DNA of 14,811 nucleotides. Source: CAYSZB01 sp964435475 (GTDB lineage: Bacteria > Chloroflexota > Anaerolineae > Anaerolineales > Anaerolineaceae). The notes beneath the pieces were generated by a model. It did not search any database, was not told the origin of the DNA, and worked only from the letters and a program-made list of their open reading frames with translations. Of this stretch, positions 6,188 to 13,415 are shown piece by piece. Each line of letters starts with the position of its first letter. The first letter of the stretch is position 1. Made by a program: the position numbers and the translations under genes. The stretch spans positions 1 to 14,811 of the forward strand of contig CAYSZB010000056.1 of NCBI GenBank assembly GCA_964435475.1, written 5' to 3'.

Positions 6188-6216
6188 AAAAAAACCAGCC
6201 CTTGCGGACTGGTTTT
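6188..6216 (-). terminator. Rho-independent terminator after pepF
   Basis: On the minus strand AAAACCAG (6216-6209) pairs with CTGGTTTT (6198-6191) around a 10-nt loop. The stem runs into seven consecutive T residues (6194-6188). It lies 22 bp after the pepF stop codon and ends the ccrM-pepF unit before the dgk promoter. Confidence 0.8.
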
Positions 6217-6238
6217 GCGTTCAGAGAATAGGAGTAGT

Positions 6239-8014
6239 TTATGCCAGGTTTTCGAGCCGGGTGACCATGGCGGCGATGACATCATAACCGCCCTGCCAGA
6301 AGGATTCGCGGGTGATGTCGATGCCGGCGTCTGAGAGCAGGTCAATGGGTGCGATCGAACCGCCCGCCGCGAGGATCTTCATGTAACGCGGCTTGAACGA
6401 TTCCCCTTCGATCTTGTACTGCTGGTAGAGGGCAAAGACCAGCAGCTGACCAAAAGCATAAGCATAGACATAGAAAGGCACGTTGTAGATGTGGGGGATG
6501 GAGACCCATTCGTAGCGGAATTCATCCGAAACATCCACGGCGCTGCCAAATTCCTCTTTGAGGTTGGCGAGATAGGCGTCGGAGAGTTCATCCACCGAAG
6601 CGTCTTTGGCGATCAGGTCATGGGCCTGGCGCTCGAAGAGGGCAAAGTAGATCTGGCGCAGAATGGTGGCAAAGGCGTCGTCCATCTGGCGGAAGAGAAT
6701 GTCGCGCTGCACGTTCTTATCAGCCTCAAGTTCCAGCAGGCGATCGGTCAGGACCATTTCGCCGAAGGTGGATGCAGTCTCGGCGAGGGGCAGGCATGCA
6801 TGCTGGGTGAAGAAGGTATGGTGCTCTGCCATCATTGAATGGATACCATGCCCCAACTCGTGCGCCATGGTTGCCACGTCGTCCGCCTTGCCCTGGTAGT
6901 TCAAGAGCACCCAGGGGGTCAGTTCGGGGAGGATGGTGGCACAGAAAGCTCCGCCCATCTTGCCCTTGCGGACTTCGCTGTCCAGGTGGTCACTGGCGAA
7001 GACGCGCTTTGCCATGTCGGCAAAATGCGGGTCGAACCTGGTGTAGGCGTCAAAGGTGAGCTCGGCGGCTTCAGCAAAACTGTATTTTTTGTCTGAGTTG
7101 GAGACAGGGGCATAAATATCATAGCGGCGCAATTTTTCCACGCCCAAAACTTTGGCTTTCAAGGCAAAGAAGCGATGGAAAACAGAAAGATTCTTACGCG
7201 TGACATCCAGGAGGGTATCAATGACGGCGTCTGGCAGGTCGTTGACCAGGTTGCGGACGGACATGGGGCTGGTGAACTTGCGCAGGTTGACGTTTTCATT
7301 GCGCCAATCGCGCACCAGAGCCTGGTAAATCTGGCCAAGGACCGGGGCGTCGTTGGCATAGACGCGGTAGAGTTCCTTGTAGGCTCTTTCGCGCAGTTCG
7401 GGGTCTGCCTGGCGCACCAGGGCCATCAATTCGCCACGGGTGAGCTCCTTTTCTTCGCCATCCACAGTGACCTTGAAGGTGTAGCGGTTGGTGATCGAGT
7501 CGTAGAGCATGTTCATGGCTGAGGAGCCGGTGACATCCTTGATGTTGATGATCTTCTCTTCGGGCTCGGAGAGGGCGAACTGTTTGAAATTGCGCATCTG
7601 CTGCAGCCAATAGCGGTAATCACCCGAGGCATCCATCAGGCGCAGGGCGTTCTGGTCATCCAGGGCTTTCCACCAGAGCTGGAAGAAAAGGGTGCGATTG
7701 CTCATTTCGGCATTGAACTGTTCAGACCGGGCAATAGCGATCTGGGCTTTCTGATTCTGGGTGTCTGCGGCAAAGGCCAGTTCGGCAAAACCGGCAATGC
7801 GCGAGCCCAGTTTATAGATCTGCTCCAGACTGGCGATGATCTGCATGAATTTTTCGGCCGCAATACCGGGATTCAATTGATCGCGGAATTGCTCGAACTT
7901 TGCAACCAGCTCCTCGATCTGTTTATAAGTTGCATCTATTCGCGGGTCCTCGAAGCTTGAAAAAAGATCTTGCAAGCTCCATGCTTTTTGCGGGTATTCA
8001 GTTTTTTGGGTCAT
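6239..8014 (-). CDS. pepF: Oligoendopeptidase F (M3 family zinc peptidase)
   Basis: This cytoplasmic zinc metallopeptidase of the M3B group cleaves short peptides internally. The active-site motif is HELGHGIHS, with zinc ligands H386 and H390 and catalytic E387 (numbered from the upstream ATG). The third ligand is probably E413 in LAETASTFGE. Downstream SIPHIYNVPFYVYAYAFG (507-524) is the conserved substrate-pocket strand rich in Tyr and His. The length of about 591 residues is normal for PepF, and the N-terminal helical region, FEDPRIDATYKQIEEL onward, is typical. Two ATGs are adjacent (8017 and 8014). GAGG lies 3 nt before the first and 6 nt before the second, so I favour 8014. The gene starts 30 bp after the ccrM stop codon and is probably cotranscribed with it. 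No signal peptide is present. Confidence 0.95.
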   Translation of the reverse strand: MTQKTEYPQKAWSLQDLFSSFEDPRIDATYKQIEELVAKFEQFRDQLNPGIAAEKFMQIIASLEQIYKLGSRIAGFAELAFAADTQNQKAQIAIARSEQFNAEMSNRTLFFQLWWKALDDQNALRLMDASGDYRYWLQQMRNFKQFALSEPEEKIINIKDVTGSSAMNMLYDSITNRYTFKVTVDGEEKELTRGELMALVRQADPELRERAYKELYRVYANDAPVLGQIYQALVRDWRNENVNLRKFTSPMSVRNLVNDLPDAVIDTLLDVTRKNLSVFHRFFALKAKVLGVEKLRRYDIYAPVSNSDKKYSFAEAAELTFDAYTRFDPHFADMAKRVFASDHLDSEVRKGKMGGAFCATILPELTPWVLLNYQGKADDVATMAHELGHGIHSMMAEHHTFFTQHACLPLAETASTFGEMVLTDRLLELEADKNVQRDILFRQMDDAFATILRQIYFALFERQAHDLIAKDASVDELSDAYLANLKEEFGSAVDVSDEFRYEWVSIPHIYNVPFYVYAYAFGQLLVFALYQQYKIEGESFKPRYMKILAAGGSIAPIDLLSDAGIDITRESFWQGGYDVIAAMVTRLENLA

Positions 8015-8044
8015 CATTTTCCTCTTTTATTTTGTTTGGTATAG

Positions 8045-9163
8045 TCAATCTTCAGGCGGAGCGATCTGCTGCACAGCCTGCTCACGGTAAAGTTGGCGTA
8101 ATTTGTCAATGGGTTGGCGACTTTGGCTGGACTTGTCCCAGTAGTGCCAGAGAGTCCAGCCATTGCTGGGACCGGTACGGAGTTCGCGGGCGACCTCGTG
8201 GATGGTGCCGCGTTTGCCGTCATGTGAGAGGGTGCCATCTGCCAGGACGGTGCTGGTGATCGAACCGGTAGCGCCGAACCAGAGCGTCTGACCGGGTTCA
8301 AGCAACCCATGCTCGATGAGGGCACCGAAAGGCACCCTGTCCAATTGTTTTGGATCGGGCGTGACAAAGACAGGCGGGTCAAATTCGAGCTGCATGACCG
8401 AATTGACGCGCTTTTTTGCCAGGCGGATGTAATTGGGGTCCACCTCAATGCCCACGAAATGGCGGTGGAGCTTGCGGGCAACTGCGCCGGTGGTGCCGGT
8501 GCCGAAAAAGGGGTCCAGGATGACATCGCCGGGATTGGAACTGGAAAGGATGACACGGTAAAGCAGGGCTTCAGGCTTCTGGGTGGGATGGGCTTTCTTG
8601 CCGTTGTCTTTGAGCCTTTCAGAGCCGGTGCAGATGGGGATGTACCAATCACTGCGCATCTGCAAGCCCTCATTGAGCCCTTTCATGGCATGATAGTTGA
8701 AGGTATATTTGGCGCCATTCTTCTTTTGCACCCAGAGGAGGGTCTCGTGGGCATTGGTGTAGCGCACGCCGCGGAAGTTGGGCATGGGATTGGACTTTAC
8801 CCACACGACATCATTCAGGATCCAATAATCAAGGTCCTGCAGGATGCGGCCGACCCGATAGATGTTATGGTAGGAGCCGATCACCCAGAGGGTGCCGGTG
8901 GGCTTGAGCACACGGCGGCATTCAAGAAGCCAGGCGCGGGTAAATTCGTCGTAAGTCTTAAAACTTTCAAATTTATCCCAGTCATCGTCCACAGCATCGA
9001 CCATGGTGACGTTGGGGCGCCACAGTTCACCCTGCAATTGCAGGTTATAGGGCGGGTCGGCAAAGATCAGATCGACCGACTCAGCGGGAAGCGATGGGAG
9101 TACCTCCAGGCAGTTGCCCTGGATCACCTCATCGACAGGGAGCGTAATCTTTTGATCAGGCAT
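8045..9163 (-). CDS. ccrM: CcrM-like GANTC-type adenine-N6 DNA methyltransferase with RAMA domain
   Basis: This beta-class N6-adenine methyltransferase transfers methyl from S-adenosylmethionine to DNA. The catalytic motif DPPY is at 36-39, before the SAM-binding DPFFGTGTTG (217-226), which is the beta-class order. Long stretches match Caulobacter CcrM as I remember it: FADPPYNLQL, VDAVDDDWDKFESF, WVIGSYHNI, KSNPMPNFRG, QMRSDW, and AHPTQKPEALLYRVILS. The C-terminal 275-356 is a RAMA domain (VPFGALIEHGLLEPG ... SNGWTLWHYW), also present in CcrM. At 372 residues it is close to CcrM's 358. GANTC recognition is inferred from this similarity. No restriction endonuclease is adjacent, so it looks solitary. 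The ATG at 9163 gives the family-length N-terminus. There is no ribosome site, and the mRNA appears leaderless. Confidence 0.93.
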   Translation of the reverse strand: MPDQKITLPVDEVIQGNCLEVLPSLPAESVDLIFADPPYNLQLQGELWRPNVTMVDAVDDDWDKFESFKTYDEFTRAWLLECRRVLKPTGTLWVIGSYHNIYRVGRILQDLDYWILNDVVWVKSNPMPNFRGVRYTNAHETLLWVQKKNGAKYTFNYHAMKGLNEGLQMRSDWYIPICTGSERLKDNGKKAHPTQKPEALLYRVILSSSNPGDVILDPFFGTGTTGAVARKLHRHFVGIEVDPNYIRLAKKRVNSVMQLEFDPPVFVTPDPKQLDRVPFGALIEHGLLEPGQTLWFGATGSITSTVLADGTLSHDGKRGTIHEVARELRTGPSNGWTLWHYWDKSSQSRQPIDKLRQLYREQAVQQIAPPED

Positions 9164-9169
9164 TGGTAT

Positions 9170-9199
9170 ATTGTAATTGACGATGACTCAAAATGCGAG
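9170..9199 (-). promoter_or_regulatory. Candidate leaderless promoter for ccrM, containing a GANTC site
   Basis: On the minus strand TACAAT (9175-9170) is followed by 6 bases and the ATG, so a start 7 nt past the box falls on the A of the ATG. The only -35 candidate is weak: CTCGCA (9199-9194), 3/6, with an 18-bp spacer. A GANTC site (GACTC, 9185-9189) lies between the two elements. The whole promoter is squeezed between the ATPase terminator and the gene. Confidence 0.45.
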
Positions 9200-9205
9200 T
9201 GGCAG

Positions 9206-9242
9206 GCTAAAAATAAACCACCCTGCGTGGGCAGGGTGGTTT
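9206..9242 (-). terminator. Rho-independent terminator after the P-type ATPase
   Basis: A perfect 12-bp stem, AAACCACCCTGC (9242-9231 read on the minus strand) with GCAGGGTGGTTT (9226-9215), closes on a 4-nt loop. On the minus strand it continues into ATTTTTA. It lies 18 bp after the ATPase stop codon. Confidence 0.85.
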
Positions 9243-9260
9243 GATCGATAGAACAAAAAA

Positions 9261-12206
9261 CTACTCGTGGGTGGCTTTTTCTTTGACCAATTCGCGTTGA
9301 CGCTTGCGGTAGGTGAGGGTCTTGAGAACCTCTGCTGCCACTGAGGGCACAAAGATCAGCGGGAGTATCTCGACCCACTGCAACCAGGTCAACGGGTGGG
9401 TATTGAAAACCTCGTTGAGGAAGGGTACGTAGATGACCACCAACACAAGAACCAGTGAAACCAACACGGCCCAATTCATAAACCTGTTTTTGAACGCACC
9501 GATCTTGAGGAGCGGGAAATATTCAGAGCGAGCGGTAAAGGCCCTGAGGAGTTCGGAGATCGAAAGCGTGGCAAAGGCCATGGATTCGGCAATGGTGATG
9601 TTGATGGTTCCCCAATCCTTGAAACCAATCACCTCCCTGAGGGTATTGAGATCGCCAAGCCCGGCCAGCTGCAGATCAGCAAGCAAACCGATGTAGAAGG
9701 CGGTCAGGGTGGCAAAGGTTATGGCGACTGTCTGGACCAGGATGCCCAACTGCATGAACTTGTTGATGATCGGTTCCTTGGGCGGGCGGGGTTTCTGGAG
9801 CATGATATCCGGGTCACCCTTTTCGGAACCCAGGGCCAGGGCCGGGGCACCGTCGGTGACCAGGTTTAACCAGAGCAGCTGGATGGCAGTCAGGGGGACA
9901 GGCCATCCGAAGAGGGCAGCCAGGAAGATGACCATGATCTCAGCGGCGTTGCAGGACAGCAGGTAATAAACGAACTTGCGGATGTTGCTGTAGATCACAC
10001 GGCCCTGCTCCACGGCGGAGACGATGCTGGCGTAATTGTCATCGGTGAGCACCATGTCGGCGGTTTCCTTGGCAACGTCCGTGCCGGTGATGCCCATTGA
10101 AACGCCGATGTCGGCGCGCTTGATAGCCGGGGCGTCATTGACGCCATCGCCGGTCATGGCGACGACCTCGCCGTTGGCACGCAGGGCATCGACGATGCGC
10201 ATCTTATGTTCCGGGCTGACACGGGCAAAGACATCAGTGACCTCGACCGCCTTGATCATTTCTTCGTCGGTCAGGTTGTTAATGTCTGCGCCGGTCAAGA
10301 CCTGGTGGCCCTTGCGCAGCAAGCCGATCTCCTGGGCAATGGCTTTGGCTGTATTGGGATAGTCGCCGGTGATCATGATGGTGCGAATGCCGGCAACAGT
10401 AGCTTCCGCCATGGCGGGTTTGACTTCCTTACGGGCCGGGTCGATCATGCCGATCAAACCCACAAAGATGAGGTCTTTTTCCAGTTCTTCACTCTTGATC
10501 TCACCGGGGAGAACGGGCACCAGGCGGTATGCCACACCCAAGACCCGTAACGCGTCCTGGGTCATAAGGTCATTGGCGTCCAGGATACGCTGGCGGGCTG
10601 CATCATCCAGGCGCACATCCCCGTTATTGAGAGTCTGCTGGTAGGCACAAAGCCCCAGGACGATATCGGGAGCGCCTTTGACGGCGATGGTATACCATTG
10701 TTTCTTTTCCTGGTCGCCAAAGGGAGAAATATCCTGCGTGTTGGGAGTTTCAATCTCATGAATGGTGACCATGCGCTTGCGATCGGAGTCAAAGGGGATC
10801 TCCTGCTTGCGGGGATAGGCCGCGTTAAGTTCTTTGGCAGAGGCACCGGCTTTGAGGGCGGCGACCAGGATCGAGCCTTCGGTGGGATCGCCAACCATGC
10901 GGTAGGTGGTCTTGCCATCCACTTCGCCGGATTGCTCCAGCTGGGCATCGTTGTTCAAAGTGCCCAACCAGAGGGCAGTTTTGGCAGCGGAATAATCAGA
11001 CAAGTCTACTTCCTGCCCGTCGACCAGGAAGGTGCCGTCGGGTTCATAACCACTGCCGGTGACGGTGACGAACTGACCATCGACCCACAGACGGGTTACG
11101 GTCATCTCGTTCTGGGTCAGGGTGCCGGTCTTATCGGAACAGATAGTGGTGACTGAACCAAGCGTTTCAACAGAAGAAAGCCTGCGAATAAGGGCGTGGC
11201 GACGAACCATTTCGCGCATACCACCTGCCAGGCTAATGGTCACCACGGCAGCCAACCCTTCGGGTACGGCGGCAATGGCCAGGCTGACGGCAACCATGAA
11301 GGCTTTGACTATCTCATCAATGGTTTTCGGATCAGTCAGGCTGACCTCGGGATGACCAATGAAAAGACGTGCAGCTACTATAACAAACACCAGTCCACAG
11401 ATGATCAGGGCGCCATAGCCAAGGATCTTGCCCAATTGTTCGAGGCGTTTCATGAGTGGAGTGGCTTCTTCTTCGACCGCCTGGAGCATGGTGGCGATCA
11501 GTCCCAACTGGGTGTTCATGCCGGTGCTGGTGACAATACCCTTACCCCGACCATAGGTGACCACGGTACCCATGAACGCGGTGTTCTTGCGGTCACCCAG
11601 GGGAATATCCGCCTGGAGGTTGCCTTCAGCACGCTTGGTTACAGGTACCGATTCCCCGGTCAGGGACGCTTCATCGATGCTGAGGTTGATCGCTTCCAGA
11701 AGACGCAGATCGGCGGGTATGAAGTTGCCAGCCTCAATGAAGACTATGTCACCCGGTACCAACTGGGGAGCAGGCACAGAGATGCGCTGCCCATCCCGCA
11801 ATACCTTGGCTTCCGGTGCGGCCAGCTTTTTTAAGGCAGCGAGGGCATCTTCTGCGCGCGATTCCTGGACGATGCCGAGGATGGCGTTGAGAATGACGAT
11901 CAGCATGATCGCGCCTGCTTCGATGTAATCCCCAAGCAAGGCTGAGATAATCGAGGCAACAATCAGCAGGATGACGATGAAATTATTGAGCTGACCCCAC
12001 AACATTTGCCAGAAGGTGGTCTTTTTCTTTTCAACCAGTTCGTTGAGACCATATTTTTCCTGGCGGGCCTTGACCTCTGCAGTTGTAAGACCAATTTCGA
12101 CCCGGGTTTCCAACTGCTGCAGGACGGCATCAGAGCTCAGGGCATGCCACGAGACGACCGCTTCCTTCTGGTAATCCATAGTTTCGATTTGTTTAGATTT
12201 GCTCAT
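9261..12206 (-). CDS. Ca2+-transporting P-type ATPase (P2A type)
   Basis: This ten-helix membrane pump uses ATP to move cations, most likely Ca2+ out of the cell. The full 981-residue protein is present. The actuator loop is TGES (183-186), the phosphorylated Asp is D358 in SDKTGTLT, the nucleotide domain has KGAPD (510-514), and the hinge is TGDGVND (685-691). Residues that bind calcium in SERCA are all matched: E316 in PEGL (helix 4), N753 and E756 in SCNAAEIMVIF (helix 5), N781, T784 and D785 in LNLVTDG (helix 6), and a Glu in SISELLRAF (helix 8). Both Ca2+ sites therefore seem intact, which argues against H+ or Na+/K+ transport, although Mn2+ is also possible. The ribosome site is poor, a GAGAA about 7 nt before the ATG. 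The gene forms its own transcription unit, divergent from holB. Confidence 0.94.
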   Translation of the reverse strand: MSKSKQIETMDYQKEAVVSWHALSSDAVLQQLETRVEIGLTTAEVKARQEKYGLNELVEKKKTTFWQMLWGQLNNFIVILLIVASIISALLGDYIEAGAIMLIVILNAILGIVQESRAEDALAALKKLAAPEAKVLRDGQRISVPAPQLVPGDIVFIEAGNFIPADLRLLEAINLSIDEASLTGESVPVTKRAEGNLQADIPLGDRKNTAFMGTVVTYGRGKGIVTSTGMNTQLGLIATMLQAVEEEATPLMKRLEQLGKILGYGALIICGLVFVIVAARLFIGHPEVSLTDPKTIDEIVKAFMVAVSLAIAAVPEGLAAVVTISLAGGMREMVRRHALIRRLSSVETLGSVTTICSDKTGTLTQNEMTVTRLWVDGQFVTVTGSGYEPDGTFLVDGQEVDLSDYSAAKTALWLGTLNNDAQLEQSGEVDGKTTYRMVGDPTEGSILVAALKAGASAKELNAAYPRKQEIPFDSDRKRMVTIHEIETPNTQDISPFGDQEKKQWYTIAVKGAPDIVLGLCAYQQTLNNGDVRLDDAARQRILDANDLMTQDALRVLGVAYRLVPVLPGEIKSEELEKDLIFVGLIGMIDPARKEVKPAMAEATVAGIRTIMITGDYPNTAKAIAQEIGLLRKGHQVLTGADINNLTDEEMIKAVEVTDVFARVSPEHKMRIVDALRANGEVVAMTGDGVNDAPAIKRADIGVSMGITGTDVAKETADMVLTDDNYASIVSAVEQGRVIYSNIRKFVYYLLSCNAAEIMVIFLAALFGWPVPLTAIQLLWLNLVTDGAPALALGSEKGDPDIMLQKPRPPKEPIINKFMQLGILVQTVAITFATLTAFYIGLLADLQLAGLGDLNTLREVIGFKDWGTINITIAESMAFATLSISELLRAFTARSEYFPLLKIGAFKNRFMNWAVLVSLVLVLVVIYVPFLNEVFNTHPLTWLQWVEILPLIFVPSVAAEVLKTLTYRKRQRELVKEKATHE

Positions 12207-12245
12207 TTACAAATTCTCTTTCTTAATAAAATTTGCATTAATTAA

Positions 12246-12270
12246 GCCCTGAATTTCCCAGGGCATTTTT
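12246..12270 (+). terminator. Terminator-like hairpin in the ATPase/holB divergent region
   Basis: GCCCTG (12246-12251) pairs with CAGGGC (12259-12264) across a 7-nt loop, followed on the plus strand by ATTTTT. It is shaped like a plus-strand terminator, but no plus-strand gene ends upstream. On the minus strand it would lie within the predicted ATPase leader without a T-run. It may stop antisense transcription before holB, or act as a leader hairpin for the ATPase mRNA. Confidence 0.45.
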
Positions 12271-12290
12271 GATGATTCAAACACCGTGCA

Positions 12291-12296
12291 ATTATA
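12291..12296 (-). promoter_or_regulatory. Candidate -10 element for the P-type ATPase
   Basis: A perfect TATAAT is read on the minus strand at 12296-12291. Its predicted start, near 12284, gives a leader of about 78 nt. No good -35 hexamer is found at 16-18 bp spacing; the area upstream is A/T-rich. A GANTC site (GATTC, 12274-12278) lies just past the predicted start. Confidence 0.4.
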
Positions 12297-12371
12297 GCTT
12301 AAAAATTTTAACTGCCCGAATTAATCGAAAGCAACAAGAGTGTGCTCCAGGGATGACTTTGGGGAAAGATG

Positions 12372-12400
12372 TTGCCAATCACCCCGCCTTACGCTACAAT
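12372..12400 (+). promoter_or_regulatory. Promoter for holB, positioned for a leaderless mRNA
   Basis: TTGCCA (12372-12377), a 17-bp spacer, and TACAAT (12395-12400) match the consensus at 5/6 and 5/6. Seven nt past the box is 12407, the A of the holB ATG. No ribosome site is present. Promoter and start codon choice support each other. Confidence 0.65.
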
Positions 12401-12406
12401 TCAGAC

Positions 12407-13405
12407 ATGAGTTGGGATATCTGTGGACACGATCATGCCATCCGGTTGCTCAAGGAGCATACCAACCCGGATAAGCTGCGCCACGCCTACCTGTTCAGCG
12501 GACCGCAGGGGATCGGGCGGCGCACACTGGCGCTGGAGTTCATAAAAGCGCTAAACTGCACACAACCCGAAGAACCCGGCGTGCCATGTGGAAAATGCGT
12601 GGTGTGCCAGCAAATTGCACGCATGAACTACGCCGACCTGGCGGTGGTGCAGGCGCTGGAGGGACATAAAGATATACGCATTGAACAGGTGCGCGAACTG
12701 CTGCGAACGATTAATCTCGCACCATACCAATCCAAATACCGCGTAGCCCTGTTCCTGGATTTTCAGAAGATCACCAGCGGGGCTGCCAATGCCCTGCTGA
12801 AGACGCTGGAAGAGCCGCCACCCAAAGCGTTACTTATTTTAACAACGGATGCACAGGAAAGCTTGCTGCCCACGATCGTATCGCGATGCGAGGTGGTGCG
12901 GTTGAGACCGCTGACGGTGGGAAAGGCGGAAAAGTACCTGGTGGAAGCAAAAGGTATTGCCCCGGTGGACGCGAGCCTGCTGGCGCATGTCACCTCAGGG
13001 CGAATCGGCGCCGCATTGAAGTTATATGAAGACCCGCAGGCATTAAAACTACGCGCACAACTCTTTGATGACCTGGCAGACCTTTTGGGGGCATCGCGGC
13101 GGACACGCTTTGCCTACATTGAAGGCCAAATGAAGCGCGGGAAAAGCGGGCGGGACAACATGGCCGAGATGATCAACATATGGCTGACCTTCTGGCGCGA
13201 TGTGAACATCACTGCTACAGGGGCCAGCGTGCCGCTGGTCAACATCGACCAGGAAGCCCTGGTGCGCTCAACTGCCAGCCGGGTATCGCTGGCACAGACC
13301 CGCGAGATCATGGCGTCACTGGAAGAAGCACTGGGACAACTGGACGTATACGTGAACTCACGCCTCCTGGCGGAAAACCTCGTCCTGTTGTGGCCAAAGA
13401 TCTGA
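12407..13405 (+). CDS. holB: DNA polymerase III delta-prime subunit (clamp loader)
   Basis: This is a subunit of the clamp-loader complex that opens the sliding clamp and places it on primed DNA. It has a RarA/DnaX-like AAA+ core. Here, however, the Walker A motif is GPQGIGRRT (32-40), with Arg where the catalytic Lys belongs, and the Walker B region reads LFLDFQK instead of DEAD. Both are typical of the ATPase-inactive delta prime rather than DnaX. Four cysteines, C51, C61, C64 and C67, form the zinc module. AANALLKTLEEPP (126-138) and the SRC motif (159-161), which supplies the arginine finger, are conserved. I choose the ATG at 12407, giving 332 residues; an in-frame ATG at 12269 would add 46 residues of no family likeness across the promoter. 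The gene ends 10 bp from the stop codon of the convergent ABC ATPase. Confidence 0.9.
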   Translation: MSWDICGHDHAIRLLKEHTNPDKLRHAYLFSGPQGIGRRTLALEFIKALNCTQPEEPGVPCGKCVVCQQIARMNYADLAVVQALEGHKDIRIEQVRELLRTINLAPYQSKYRVALFLDFQKITSGAANALLKTLEEPPPKALLILTTDAQESLLPTIVSRCEVVRLRPLTVGKAEKYLVEAKGIAPVDASLLAHVTSGRIGAALKLYEDPQALKLRAQLFDDLADLLGASRRTRFAYIEGQMKRGKSGRDNMAEMINIWLTFWRDVNITATGASVPLVNIDQEALVRSTASRVSLAQTREIMASLEEALGQLDVYVNSRLLAENLVLLWPKI

Positions 13406-13415
13406 CACCCATTAT

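Noticed and set aside
8045..9163. Restriction-modification system around the methyltransferase
   Set aside because: Its neighbours are a peptidase and a cation pump; no endonuclease gene is visible on either strand.
8309..9244. 311-codon plus-strand open frame opposite ccrM
   Set aside because: It is antisense to a strongly conserved methyltransferase and shows no recognisable domain.
11196..11834. 212-codon plus-strand open frame opposite the ATPase
   Set aside because: It is antisense to conserved P-type ATPase motifs and is low in family-like features.
12269..12406. 46-residue N-terminal extension of HolB from an upstream ATG
   Set aside because: The extension has no likeness to the family, spans the promoter and has no ribosome site; family-like sequence starts at MSWDICGH.
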